Shown: positions 40,324-49,641, counted from the stretch's first letter. The stretch is DNA of 64,000 nucleotides from Methylobacterium sp. Leaf91 (GCF_001422815.1 NZ_LMMP01000010.1:1-64000), one strand, 5' to 3'. The notes: generated by a model not told the origin, from the letters alone. Translations and numbers: made by a program.

Positions 40324-42657
40324 ATGCTCCCCTCGATGTCATCCTCCCGTTTTCCTCATGCCGCCCGCCGCATCGGCGCCCGGCATGCCCTCCTCGCCCT
40401 CGCCGCCCTGCCGCTCGCGAATGCCGACGCCCTGGCGCAAGCCGCCGAGGACGGCGTCACGCTGCCGGAACTCTCCGTCGTCGGAGAGCCAGGCCGGAGC
40501 GGCTTCGGCGTCGCCTCGCCCCAGGGCTCGGCCCCCAGCGTCATCGAACAGCCCGTGGGGCAGGTGGTGACGCAGGTCGGGCGCAGCGGGACGATCGACA
40601 ATCGCCCCGCCACCGATATCGGCTCGGTCCTCGTCAACAGCCCGGGCGTCACCGTGCGCCAGGGCAACGGCGCGCGCGACGTCGTCATCTCGATCCGGGG
40701 CAACAACGCCCGCTCCACCGGCGTCACCAAGAACATGGTGGTCCTGGAGGACGGGTTCATCCTGACGCAGCCGGACGGGGCCTCCCGCTTCGATCTCGTC
40801 GATCCGCGCGCCTATTCCCGCATCGACGTGTTCCGCGGTCCGCAATCGGCCCTGTTCGGCAATTACGCCACCGGCGGCGCGCTGGCCTTCCGGACGCGCA
40901 CCGGCCGCGAGATCAACGGCTACGAGATCGGCACCGAGGCGGGCAGCTTCGGCTATCTGAGCAATTACTTCACCGTTGGCGGCGCCAGTGGTCCGGTGGA
41001 GATCAGCCTGTTCGCCAGCGACGCGCGCGGCAATGGCTACCAGGGCCATTCCTCCTACGACACCCAGACCATCAACCTGCTGGCGAGCTACACGCCCACC
41101 CCGGACAACCGCTTCACCCTGAAGGTGATCAACAACCAGGTGAACGCGGATCTGCCCGCCCGCTCCTCCCTCGACCAGTTCGGCATCAACCCCTACCAGC
41201 GCGGCTGCGCGGTGGCGGCCACCGCGGCCCCGGGCTGCACGCTCACGAACCTGCGCATCAACGGGGCCTTCGGCGCCACCGTGCCGGTGACGGCGGACGA
41301 GGGCGCCTTCGGGCGCAAGGACCGCCGCACCATCGTGGCGGCGCGCTGGGAACACGATATCGACGCGCAGACCACGTGGCGCACACAGCTCGGCTTCGAC
41401 GAGCGCAACTTCAACCAGCCCTTCTACACGACCTCGTCGCGGGGCTCCTATCCGTCCTGGAACTTCCTCACCGACCTGACCCGGCGCGGCGACCTCTTCG
41501 GCCTGCCGGCGGTGGGCTACGTGGCGCTCGCCTACAACACCATCGACAACCACATTACGACCTTTAACCGCGCCCCCTATGGCGGACCGACGCTCGGCGC
41601 GCTGATCGGCGACCAGGAGGCGGTGCAATCGAATCTCGGTGGCCGTGCAAGGACGGAGGTCGCGCTCTCGGATCAGTGGACGGGTGTCCTCGGCATCGCG
41701 GCGGAGAACACCACCATCACCGGGCGCAACCTCGCCTACGGCTATTCGGCGGCGGGACGGACGACGACGGTGGCCACGACCGACCGCAGCTTCCTCAACG
41801 TCGCGCCCGAACTCGCCCTGGTCTACCGGCCGAACGCCGCCTGGGCGTTCCGGGGGCGGGCCGCCACGGGATACACCACGCCGGCGGCGAGCAACCTGTT
41901 CATCACCCCCGCCGGCCTTCCGGGCAGCAACACCCAGCTCCAGACCCAGGAGAATCTCGGCTTCGATCTCGGCGCCGACTGGACTCCGACGGAGAATCTG
42001 CGCCTCAGCCTGACCGGTTTCTACGAGTTGTTCCGCAACGAGCTCGTCTCGCAATCCCCCGGCGCCGGGCTCCTGAGCTACACGTTCAACGCCCCGGCCT
42101 CGGAGCATCGCGGCATCGAGTTCGCGGCCGACTGGGCCTTCTCACCCGGATGGCGCGCGGTCGCCGCCTACACGTTCGACGACCAGATCTATACGACATA
42201 CACCGAGCAACTCAGCGCCGGAGCCTTCACCGAAAGGTTCGACCGCGCCGGCAACGCCATCCCGGGCGTGCCCGCCCACCAGCTCCTCGCCCGTATCGGC
42301 TACGACCAGCCGACAGGGCCGCTCGCCGGCCTCGGTGCCTATGTGGAAGCGGTGGTCCAGGACGGCTTCTTCCTCGACAACGCCAACCAGTTGAAGGCGC
42401 CGGGCTACACCCTCGTCAACGCCAACGTGCATTACGCGGCCGATCTCACCGGCGGATACGCCAAGCGCATCAGCCTCTATGCGGAAGTCCGCAACGTCTT
42501 CGACGAGACCTACGTCTCCTCGGCCCAGAACCTCGCGAACTCCCTCAGCGCCACGAGCGGCCTGCAGAACGGTGCGGGCGTGCTCGCCGCCACCACGGGC
42601 TCGGTCTTCGCCGGGGCGCCGCGCAACGTGGTCGCCGGGATGAGGCTGTCCTTCTGA
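40324..42657 (+). CDS. TonB-dependent outer-membrane receptor
   Basis: A 777-residue receptor. A signal peptide (ending ADALAQA) is followed by the TonB-box-like LPELSVVGE. The plug domain (about 60-185) includes GTIDNRPATDIGSVLVNSPGVTV, DVVISIRGNN and YSRIDVFRGPQSALFGN. The rest is a 22-strand barrel with many aromatic-bordered strands; it ends GMRLSF with the C-terminal Phe needed for outer-membrane insertion. It ends the group with the PepSY protein and two Cys-rich proteins, so the ligand is probably a metal chelate (iron or copper). Start may be 40324 or 40336. Confidence 0.9.
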   Translation: MLPSMSSSRFPHAARRIGARHALLALAALPLANADALAQAAEDGVTLPELSVVGEPGRSGFGVASPQGSAPSVIEQPVGQVVTQVGRSGTIDNRPATDIGSVLVNSPGVTVRQGNGARDVVISIRGNNARSTGVTKNMVVLEDGFILTQPDGASRFDLVDPRAYSRIDVFRGPQSALFGNYATGGALAFRTRTGREINGYEIGTEAGSFGYLSNYFTVGGASGPVEISLFASDARGNGYQGHSSYDTQTINLLASYTPTPDNRFTLKVINNQVNADLPARSSLDQFGINPYQRGCAVAATAAPGCTLTNLRINGAFGATVPVTADEGAFGRKDRRTIVAARWEHDIDAQTTWRTQLGFDERNFNQPFYTTSSRGSYPSWNFLTDLTRRGDLFGLPAVGYVALAYNTIDNHITTFNRAPYGGPTLGALIGDQEAVQSNLGGRARTEVALSDQWTGVLGIAAENTTITGRNLAYGYSAAGRTTTVATTDRSFLNVAPELALVYRPNAAWAFRGRAATGYTTPAASNLFITPAGLPGSNTQLQTQENLGFDLGADWTPTENLRLSLTGFYELFRNELVSQSPGAGLLSYTFNAPASEHRGIEFAADWAFSPGWRAVAAYTFDDQIYTTYTEQLSAGAFTERFDRAGNAIPGVPAHQLLARIGYDQPTGPLAGLGAYVEAVVQDGFFLDNANQLKAPGYTLVNANVHYAADLTGGYAKRISLYAEVRNVFDETYVSSAQNLANSLSATSGLQNGAGVLAATTGSVFAGAPRNVVAGMRLSF

Positions 42658-42664
42658 AAACGCC

Positions 42665-42693
42665 GACGGGCCGGATAGGGCATCCGGCCCGTC
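42665..42693. terminator. perfect hairpin shared by two convergent TonB receptor genes
   Basis: Arms gacgggccggat (42665-42676) and atccggcccgtc (42682-42693) pair perfectly over 12 bases around a 5-base loop. It lies 8 bases after one receptor stop and 44 bases from the other, so it can serve both transcripts. T-runs are short on both sides. Confidence 0.75.
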
Positions 42694-42736
42694 ATTGTCA
42701 GGACGATCGCGGGGTCAGCGCCTCAGCGGACCCTTG

Positions 42737-44953
42737 TCACCACGTCACGCGCGCCGTCACCAGGGCCTGGAACGGCTCGCCCACCGCCACCAGCAGGTTG
42801 CTGGCCGCCGATGACGTATAATAGGTCTCGTCGAACAGGTTCTTGAGGTTGAGCTGGATCGTTGTCGCCCGACCGTTCACCGCCGTGCGATAGGCGAGGA
42901 AGGCATCGCATTTGAGGTAGTGGGGCATGGTGAAGGTGTTGGCGGCATCGCCCGGCCGCTCGCCGATATAGCGGGTACCGAAGCCGGCCTCGAGGAAACC
43001 GGGGCCGAGGCGCATGGAGCCGAGCTCGCCCTCCCGCGTCACCGCGCCGAACTGGTGGGTGAGGAAGGCGGAGGCCGTCACGCGCGGCGTGTTCTGAAGC
43101 TCCTTGCCCGCGAGGATGGGATCCTCGGTCACGAGGGCCTGGGTGAAGCCGTAGCTGCCGATCACCGCCCAATCGGGCAGGATCTGACCTGCGAAGTCGA
43201 GTTCGAACCCGCGCGAACGGGCCTTACCGGCGGTGGTGGCGAGCCGTGCCCCGTCCACCACCTGGGTGACCAGCACATTGGCCTTCTCGACGTCGAACAT
43301 GGCTCCCGTCACGGTGAGGCCGGGGCCGAGATCCGCCTTCACACCGACCTCGTAGGCCTCGCCTTCCTCGGGGGCGAGGGAGCCGTTGGTCTCCAGATCC
43401 GTGACGTTGGGTCGGAACGAGCGGCTGAAGCTGCCATAGAGCGAGAGATCGGGCGTCAGCTTGTAGACGATCCCGGCACGCGGGACCGGCTGCACGCCGT
43501 TGATGTCGGTGGTGACCACGGACGGTCGTCCGGCATAGGCGAGCTGATCGTAGATCTGCGCGCTGATTCCGGCCACCAGGATGAGCTGGTCGGTGAGGTG
43601 GAACGAGTCCTGGAGATAGAGGCTGGTGTTGTTGAGCCGGTCGCGGACGTCACTCCCCGTGAGCGAAACCTGGCTCGACGGGCCGAGGCGATCATAGATC
43701 GGGTCGAAGACGTTGAAGCCGCCCTGGTTCGCTCCGCGAATGGTAGTCTTGCGGAAGTAATCCACCCGCTCGTACATCGCGCCGGCCAGGATGTCGTGCC
43801 GCAGGCCGAACGTGTCGACGCGTCCGGTCAGGTCGAGGCGGGCCACATGCGCGTTGAAGTCGCCGCCCTGGGTCGAGTCGGCCCTTCGGGTCAGCATGCC
43901 CCTCTCGGCATTGTACGAGACCGCGCGGACCTGATTGTCGTCGTAGCCGAGATGGCTGAAGCTATAGCCGAAATGCAGCCGCCAATCGTCGTTGAAGCGA
44001 TGCTCGATGTCGAGGCTGGCGAGATGGCTCGTGGCGTCGACGCTGCTGAAGCGTTCGTCGAAGCGGCGGTCGCGCGGGACCTTCAGGGGACGGCCGGTGC
44101 GCGGATCGAAGATGGTGCCGCGGTCGAATGGAATATTATAATGCGAGAACTCGTAGGCCACCGTCACCTTGGTGTCGTCGCCCTTCCAGGTGAGTGATGG
44201 TGCCACGACCTGTCGTTCGATCGCTCCGAAATTGCGCCAGTATTGATAATCCTGGAAATCGCCGACCACCCGATAGGCCAGGTTGGTGCCTTCGATCGGC
44301 CCGGTCACGTCGGCCTGGACGAGACCGCCGCCGAAGCTCGTCCCGGTGATGCCGAGGGCGCCGTGCGGGGTGAATTCGGGACGCTTCGAGACGAGGTTGA
44401 TGAGACCTCCGGGCTCCGAGATGCCGTAAAGCAGGGAGGCGGGCCCTTTCAGCACCTCCACCTGCTCGATGGCGTAATTGAAGTTCTGCTGCAGGACCGT
44501 ACGGCGGCCATCCCGCAGGATCGAGCTGTCCCGCGTGGTCCCGAATCCGCGCCGGATCACGCCTTCCTGCGTGCCCCCGAGGCTGTTGGCCTGGGCGGTG
44601 CCGCTGACATTCCGCAGGGCCTCGTCGAGGGAGAGGACGGCCTGGTCGCGCAGGACCGTGGCGGGCACCACGGCGATGTTGGCGGGCGTGTCGAGGAGCG
44701 AGGTGTCCGACCCGGCCCCGAAACTGGTGCGCCGGGGCTGATACCCGATGGTCCTCCGGCCATCGCCGTCGACGGTGATCTGATCGAGGGACACGGCCAT
44801 CGGGGACGCGGCCTGCACCACGGGGCCGTTCTGGGCCCAGGCCGTGTCCGCGAGGACGAGGGCGGCTCCGCCCGCCAGCAACCACTGCAAGCGGTTGGCG
44901 GCTCGGCGGTCGAGCCCCACCGCGTTTGTCAGGCATCCTGTTTGGTCTTGCAT
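42737..44953 (-). CDS. TonB-dependent siderophore receptor
   Basis: A 738-residue FhuA/FpvA-type receptor. The signal sequence ends ADTAWAQ. The plug begins SLDQITVDGDGRR and contains NIAVVPATVLRDQAVLSLDEALRNVSGTAQ, VIRRGFGTTRDSSILRDG and QVEVLKGPASLLYGISEPGGLINLVSKRP, the strongest siderophore-receptor signature. The barrel ends ALVTARVTW with a C-terminal aromatic. The ATG at 44953 has a GGAG site; an in-frame ATG at 45010 lies in A+T-rich DNA. It is convergent with the other receptor. No Fur or Irr box could be confirmed. Confidence 0.92.
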   Translation of the reverse strand: MQDQTGCLTNAVGLDRRAANRLQWLLAGGAALVLADTAWAQNGPVVQAASPMAVSLDQITVDGDGRRTIGYQPRRTSFGAGSDTSLLDTPANIAVVPATVLRDQAVLSLDEALRNVSGTAQANSLGGTQEGVIRRGFGTTRDSSILRDGRRTVLQQNFNYAIEQVEVLKGPASLLYGISEPGGLINLVSKRPEFTPHGALGITGTSFGGGLVQADVTGPIEGTNLAYRVVGDFQDYQYWRNFGAIERQVVAPSLTWKGDDTKVTVAYEFSHYNIPFDRGTIFDPRTGRPLKVPRDRRFDERFSSVDATSHLASLDIEHRFNDDWRLHFGYSFSHLGYDDNQVRAVSYNAERGMLTRRADSTQGGDFNAHVARLDLTGRVDTFGLRHDILAGAMYERVDYFRKTTIRGANQGGFNVFDPIYDRLGPSSQVSLTGSDVRDRLNNTSLYLQDSFHLTDQLILVAGISAQIYDQLAYAGRPSVVTTDINGVQPVPRAGIVYKLTPDLSLYGSFSRSFRPNVTDLETNGSLAPEEGEAYEVGVKADLGPGLTVTGAMFDVEKANVLVTQVVDGARLATTAGKARSRGFELDFAGQILPDWAVIGSYGFTQALVTEDPILAGKELQNTPRVTASAFLTHQFGAVTREGELGSMRLGPGFLEAGFGTRYIGERPGDAANTFTMPHYLKCDAFLAYRTAVNGRATTIQLNLKNLFDETYYTSSAASNLLVAVGEPFQALVTARVTW

Positions 44954-45428
44954 TGTCGGCTCCGGAAACACTCCGGTATCACAAGTATTACTAATGATAT
45001 ATTCTGACAATATCCAGTAGAAACATTGTAATTCTTCTAATTATGCAATTTATTGATGAATCAATAGGTGATATTTTTCATAGTAACCGATATTTCATGC
45101 GTCAGTAAATTTCCACTGCTTTGCCTTGCATGCATAATAGCCTGCTTATCGACGGCGCAAGGCGATATGCGTCCGATCGCATCCCCCTCGGAGGCGAGCG
45201 GAATCGAGCGCATCGCGGAGTCGGCGGATTGTGCAACGCTGCCGGATCGAGCTCAGGCAGGGCACTCGCGGACGGTCAGGGTGGTAACCGTAAGATCACA
45301 TCTTGTCGGGAACTGGGACCGGGCGCCCCGACACCTCAGCAAGGTTGTAGCCTTCCCATGCGGAACGGCTTAGGGCGATCGGCAAAGCTGGCGGTCTCCT
45401 GAGAGCTGCCGCGACGAAGGAGTTTCGG
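44954..45428. other. 475-base intergenic region with A+T-rich promoter DNA
   Basis: The first 170 bases are strikingly A+T-rich and form the probable promoter of the siderophore receptor. A palindrome occurs at 45051-45066. The rest (about 45180-45428) is GC-rich and leads into the transglycosylase gene, with hairpin-forming stretches. A small open frame at 45068-45373 was not accepted as a gene. Confidence 0.55.
45051..45066. promoter_or_regulatory. 16-base inverted repeat upstream of siderophore receptor
   Basis: Arms tattgat (45051-45057) and atcaata (45060-45066) flank ga. It lies 98 bases upstream of the receptor ATG in A+T-rich DNA, a plausible operator for an iron-responsive repressor. 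It does not match the TGA-N9-TCA RirA motif. Confidence 0.35.
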
Positions 45429-46226
45429 ATGACCAGACGCGGCTACAAGGGAGCCATCATCGCCGCCGGCCTCGGTGCCCTGGCCTGCATGGCCGGCACG
45501 GCGCAGGCGGCCCAATGCGGCAACACGGCCAGCGGTTTCGAGGCGTGGAAGACCCAGTTCGCGCAGGAAGCGAAGGGACGCGCCAGCGCCGCGAGCCTCG
45601 CCGCCCTGATGGAGACCTCCTATTCCGGCGCCACCATTTCTGCCGACCGGGGCCAGAAGAGCTTCCGCCTGACCCTCGACCAGTTCCTGGCCAAGCGCGG
45701 CGGCCCCACCATCGTCGCGCGCGGCCGCAAGCTGAAACAGACCAACGCGGCGTTGTTCGCCTCGATCGAGCAGCGCTACGGCGTGCCGGCCGGCCCGCTC
45801 CTGGCGATCTGGGGCATGGAGACGGGCTTCGGCGCCGTTCGCGGCAATATCAATACGCTCTCCGCCGTGGCGACCCTCGCCTACGATTGCCGCCGTTCGG
45901 ACTTCTTTACCGACCAGCTCTACGCGGCCCTCACCCTCGTCGATCGTGGCATCCTCAACGCCTCGACCCGTGGCGCCGCCCATGGCGAGGTCGGTCACAC
46001 CCAGTTCCTGCCCAAGAACGTGCTGACCTACAGCACCGGCGGAAGCCTCGACAGCGCCCCCAACGCGCTCAACGCCACCGCGAACTTCCTCAAGGGCCAC
46101 GGCTGGAGGGCCGGAGCCGGTTACCAGCCGGGCGAGCCGAACTTCGCGGCCATCCAGGGATGGAACGCCGCCACCGTCTACCAGAAGGCGATTGCCCAGC
46201 TCGGACGCCAGATCGACGGCGAGTGA
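45429..46226 (+). CDS. lytic murein transglycosylase, MltB (SLT_2) family
   Basis: A 265-residue exported enzyme that cleaves peptidoglycan glycan strands to give anhydromuropeptides. The signal peptide ends GTAQAA at about residue 28. The catalytic Glu131 is in IWGMETGFGAVRGN, a near-exact MltB motif. GEVGHTQFLPKNVL and the C-terminal ANFLKGHGWRAGAGYQPGEPN are other family blocks. It is shorter than MltB proteins with peptidoglycan-binding repeats. The ATG has a GAAGGAG site. It is followed by a factor-independent terminator. Confidence 0.92.
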   Translation: MTRRGYKGAIIAAGLGALACMAGTAQAAQCGNTASGFEAWKTQFAQEAKGRASAASLAALMETSYSGATISADRGQKSFRLTLDQFLAKRGGPTIVARGRKLKQTNAALFASIEQRYGVPAGPLLAIWGMETGFGAVRGNINTLSAVATLAYDCRRSDFFTDQLYAALTLVDRGILNASTRGAAHGEVGHTQFLPKNVLTYSTGGSLDSAPNALNATANFLKGHGWRAGAGYQPGEPNFAAIQGWNAATVYQKAIAQLGRQIDGE

Positions 46227-46234
46227 CGGAAATT

Positions 46235-46258
46235 CGGGGCCCTGCGGGGCCCCGTTTT
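46235..46258 (+). terminator. factor-independent terminator after the lytic transglycosylase gene
   Basis: Arms cggggcc (46235-46241) and ggccccg (46248-46254) form a GC-rich stem with a 6-base loop, followed by TTTT. It begins 9 bases after the stop codon. Confidence 0.88.
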
Positions 46259-46380
46259 CGTTCGGTCCAGCCGCTCGTATCGGGGACACGCGCGGCGCCG
46301 CTTCCCTAAGCCCACCTTGACTTGGCCCGTGCCCGGTCGATCTTCCGGCTTCGACGATGGCGTCGCAGCAGGAAAACTCC

Positions 46381-46842
46381 ATGGCCGGGATCGTTCTCGC
46401 GGGATTGATCGGGATGGTGGCGGGTCTGCGGACCTTGACCGCGCCGGCGGCCGTCGCCTGGGCGGCGCATCTCGGCTGGATCTCCCTCGACGGGAACTGG
46501 CTCGCCTTTCTCGGCTACCGCTCGACGGCCGTCATCCTCACCCTTCTCGCGCTCGCCGAGTTCGTCACGGACACGCTTCCCGCCACGCCGAGCCGCACCG
46601 TGCCCGTGCAGTTCGCCGCGCGGATCGCGAGCGGCGCCCTTTGCGGCGGTGCGATCGGGACGGGTCTCGGACAGCCCGTCGCCGGAGCCCTGGCGGGCGC
46701 GGCGGGCGCCGTCATCGGAACACTGGTCGGCTCCCGGGCGAGGGCGTGGATGGCCGCCTCCTTCGGTTCGGACCGGCCGGCCGCCTTCATCGAGGATGCC
46801 GTCGCCGTCATCGCCGCGATCCTCGTCACGAGCGCAATTTAG
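46381..46842 (+). CDS. DUF4126 family membrane protein
   Basis: A 153-residue protein with four or five hydrophobic segments, starting MAGIVLAGLIGMVAGLRTLTAPAAVAWAAHLGW. The GMVAGLRT-TAPA motif and LALAEFVTDTLPATPSRTVP are the DUF4126 signature. Gly/Ala-rich helices (GALCGGAIGTGLGQPVAGALAGAAGAVIGTLVG) suggest a tightly packed small transporter or scaffold. Function unknown. The ATG at 46381 follows AGGAAAA; an earlier in-frame ATG at 46357 is weaker. Confidence 0.78.
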   Translation: MAGIVLAGLIGMVAGLRTLTAPAAVAWAAHLGWISLDGNWLAFLGYRSTAVILTLLALAEFVTDTLPATPSRTVPVQFAARIASGALCGGAIGTGLGQPVAGALAGAAGAVIGTLVGSRARAWMAASFGSDRPAAFIEDAVAVIAAILVTSAI

Positions 46843-47261
46843 CACCGCGTCCGGGCTTCGCCTCCCGGCCCCGCCGACGGATTCGATCTCTTCCCGCCTT
46901 GCCGCTTCGTATCTCGTCCGTGACGGACGATAGAATTGTCGGCATCGAGGACCGGAAGCGCGATTGGTGCGTTGCAGTTCATCGTCACGCCTGACACCAG
47001 GACGCTCCGCCGTGGGGAGCGACCATCCGGGGCCGGGCGAGGAGAGGGCGATGGCCTTTGCACCCCTCCGCCGCACGGCCGGACATATCCGGCTCCAGCC
47101 GGCGGCGAAGGGGGCAGGGACGTCGTGGCCGGGCCGGCAGGCACGGAGACCGATGTCTTCAACACGAGTGGTCGTGCGAGAGGGATCCAGGCCTCCCGAA
47201 CGAACGATCACGCAAGCGCAGGCCCGAAGAGTCGGGTCGAGATGATGCCGGAGTTCCGTTG
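46843..47261. other. 419-base intergenic region
   Basis: No gene accepted. A small perfect hairpin, tcgtccg (46914-46920) and cggacga (46924-46930), lies 72 bases after the DUF4126 stop. A plus-strand open frame from 46936 to 47262 is rich in Gly, Arg and Pro and looks non-coding. The promoter of the response-regulator gene should be here. Confidence 0.5.
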
Positions 47262-47642
47262 ATGGCCAAGATCCTGCTGGTGGAAGATCATGAAGAGATC
47301 TGGGACTTCCTGTCCCGCCGTCTCAAGCGACGTGGCTACGACGTCATCCTGGCCCATGACGGCGAGGCCGGCGTGCAGCAGGCCCGCGCCGGACGGCCGG
47401 ACGTGATCCTTCTCGATATGAACCTGCCCATCCTCGACGGCTGGTCGGCGGCCCGCGCCCTGAAATCCAGCGGCGACACCCGGGACATCCCGATCATCGC
47501 GCTCACCGCCCACGCCATGCTGGGCGACCGAGACAAGGCGATCCAGGCCGGCTGCGACGATTACCATCCCAAGCCCATCGACTTCTCCAAGCTCCTCACC
47601 CAGATCGGCGCGGCTTTGGGCGGCACGGAAACGCCGGCCTGA
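47262..47642 (+). CDS. single-domain response regulator (CheY-like)
   Basis: A 126-residue receiver domain without an output domain. Phospho-acceptor Asp52 is in VILLDMNLPILDGW; the acidic pair is in LLVEDHEEI, the Thr switch in IIALTAHAM and the Lys in DDYHPKPID. It resembles DivK-like or hybrid-kinase-associated receivers. It is followed on the same strand by an exporter-like protein, a pentapeptide protein and a hybrid kinase, any of which could be linked to it. The ATG is at 47262; the upstream frame is not family-like. Confidence 0.9.
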   Translation: MAKILLVEDHEEIWDFLSRRLKRRGYDVILAHDGEAGVQQARAGRPDVILLDMNLPILDGWSAARALKSSGDTRDIPIIALTAHAMLGDRDKAIQAGCDDYHPKPIDFSKLLTQIGAALGGTETPA

Positions 47643-47726
47643 CCGACGGTACGATCCAGGACTTCGCGCGTCCCGTCGGGACGGGGCTTCCACTGACACG
47701 CGTCGAGACGAGAAGACCCATCCTCC

Positions 47727-49637
47727 ATGAGTGACGATCCCATCACCGCGCGCCTGATGCGGCAGGCGATGCCGGTGTTCACGATCCTGGCCTCGTGCCT
47801 GCTGGTCGTCACCATCGCGTCGATGCTGTATTTCGGCCGCGACATCATCGTACCCGTGGTCCTGGCGATCCTCCTCAGCTTCGTCCTGGTGCCCGCCGTG
47901 CGCGTGCTGAGGCGGGCGATGGTGCCGCGCGCCGCGGCGGCGCCCCTCGTGGTGGTGGCGGCTTTCGCGGCGATCATCGGGGTCGGGCTGCTCATCACCA
48001 CCGAGGCGGGCCAGCTCGCCTCCGACCTGCCGCGCTACCAGATCACCATCCGCGAGAAGATCGCCTCGGTGAAGGAGGCGACCTCGGGCAGCGGAACCCT
48101 GTCTCGCATCGTCGACATGGTGCAGGACCTCGGCGAGGAACTGCAGCCCGCGGCCCCGAAGGACGAAGACCTTCCGGGCCGATCGGGCAGCCGCGCCAAC
48201 CCGCTCCACGTGGTGGTCGCGACCCCGCAGGCCGCCCTCGCCACGACGCTCGGCGCCTTCGTCGGGCCCATCCTGCACCCCCTCGCCACAGCAGGCCTGA
48301 TCCTCCTTTTCACGATCTTCATCCTGCTGCAGCGGGAAGACCTGCGGAACCGCGCCATCCGGCTCGCCGGCTCGGGCGACCTGCGCCGCACCACGGCGGC
48401 CATCGACGACGCCACCAGCCGGCTGAGCCGGTTCTTCCTGGCGCAGCTCGCCCTCAACATCGCCTTCGGCGCGGTCATCGGCACCGGCCTCTGGTTCATC
48501 GGGGTGCCGAGTCCGATCCTGTTCGGCGTGCTGGCGGCGATCCTGCGCTTCGTGCCCTATATCGGTGGCGCCATCAGCGCCCTGCTGCCCCTGATCCTGG
48601 CGGCGGCGGTGGATCCCGGCTGGTCGATGGTCATCGCCACGGCGCTCCTGTTCCTCATCGTCGAGCCCATCGCCGGCCATGTGGTCGAACCGCTGCTCTA
48701 CGGCCATTCCACCGGCCTCTCGCCGCTGGCGGTCATCCTGGCGGCCACGGTGTGGACCTTCCTTTGGGGACCGATCGGCCTCGTCCTCGCGACGCCGATT
48801 ACGGTCTGTCTCGTCGTCCTCGGCCGCCACGTGGACCGGCTCTGGTTCCTCGACGTCATCCTCGGCGACCAGCCCGCTTTGGCGCCGCCCGAAATCTTCT
48901 ACCAGCGCATGCTCGCCGGAGACCCGGCCGAGGCGATCGAGCAGGGCCGGCAGGTGCTGAAGGCGCGGGCGCTGGTAACCTATTACGACGAGGTCGTGCT
49001 GGCGGGCCTTCGCCTCGCGCAGGACGACCTCGCCCGCGGGGCCCTCGACCGGTCGCGCCAGAGCGAGGTCGGCGCGGCGATCCGCACCGTGGTCGACCGG
49101 CTCAAGCTCGCGCCGATCAAGCGGTCGGGCTCCGCCGCGAATGCCGAAGCGGCGGCGGCCATCGCCGCCGCCGGACCGGATCGCAGCAGCGCCGGCATCG
49201 TCCTGGCGCGGGACGATCTCGCTGCGAACTGGCGCGGCACCACCCCGATCCTCTGCGTCTCGAGCCGCGGTCCCTTCGACGAGGCGGCGACCCTGATGCT
49301 GAGCCAGATCCTCGGCCGCCATGGTCTGGCCGCCCAGATGACCTCGCTGGCCGACCTGCGCGCCGACAAGCGGCCGGAGCGCACCGACGAGATTGCGATG
49401 ATCTGCTTCTCCTATCTCGAACCGGTCAGCCTCTCGCAGATCCGCCTCACCGTCCGCCAGGCCCGCAAGGAGCTTCCCGGTGTGAAGGTGCTCGTCGGGT
49501 TCTGGCGCGAGCGCGATCCCTCGACCCTCGACCGCCTTCGCCGGACCACCTCCGCCGACGTGCTGGTGACCTCCCTCAACGATGCCCTCGACGCGGCCCT
49601 GCGCTATGCCGCGCCGGAGCGGGCGGGACGCGGCTGA
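47727..49637 (+). CDS. AI-2E family transporter (PerM-like) with long C-terminal domain
   Basis: A 636-residue membrane protein. The first 390 residues hold the AI-2E/PerM pattern of about eight helices, with IIVPVVLAILLSFVLVP at the start and GVPSPILFGVLAAILRFVPYIGG, PIAGHVVEPLLYGHSTGLSPLAVILAATVWTFLWGPIGLVLATP at the end. A soluble C-terminal part of about 230 residues follows, with no motif I recognise. Such extended versions are common in Alphaproteobacteria. Family members export signals or ions; the substrate is unknown. Confidence 0.85.
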   Translation: MSDDPITARLMRQAMPVFTILASCLLVVTIASMLYFGRDIIVPVVLAILLSFVLVPAVRVLRRAMVPRAAAAPLVVVAAFAAIIGVGLLITTEAGQLASDLPRYQITIREKIASVKEATSGSGTLSRIVDMVQDLGEELQPAAPKDEDLPGRSGSRANPLHVVVATPQAALATTLGAFVGPILHPLATAGLILLFTIFILLQREDLRNRAIRLAGSGDLRRTTAAIDDATSRLSRFFLAQLALNIAFGAVIGTGLWFIGVPSPILFGVLAAILRFVPYIGGAISALLPLILAAAVDPGWSMVIATALLFLIVEPIAGHVVEPLLYGHSTGLSPLAVILAATVWTFLWGPIGLVLATPITVCLVVLGRHVDRLWFLDVILGDQPALAPPEIFYQRMLAGDPAEAIEQGRQVLKARALVTYYDEVVLAGLRLAQDDLARGALDRSRQSEVGAAIRTVVDRLKLAPIKRSGSAANAEAAAAIAAAGPDRSSAGIVLARDDLAANWRGTTPILCVSSRGPFDEAATLMLSQILGRHGLAAQMTSLADLRADKRPERTDEIAMICFSYLEPVSLSQIRLTVRQARKELPGVKVLVGFWRERDPSTLDRLRRTTSADVLVTSLNDALDAALRYAAPERAGRG

Positions 49638-49641
49638 GGCC

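Noticed and set aside
45068-45373. 101-codon plus-strand open frame with a hydrophobic start
   Set aside because: It begins in A+T-rich promoter DNA, has no ribosome-binding site, and its C-terminal half is Arg/Ser-rich without fold or motif. The hydrophobic start comes from T-rich DNA.
45370-45425. Cyclic-di-GMP (GEMM) riboswitch
   Set aside because: Only a short GGCAAAGC box is similar; the second conserved stem and tetraloop receptor could not be found.
46936-47262. 108-codon plus-strand open frame ahead of the response regulator
   Set aside because: Its product is almost only Gly, Arg, Pro and Thr with no recognisable feature, as expected of GC-rich non-coding DNA.
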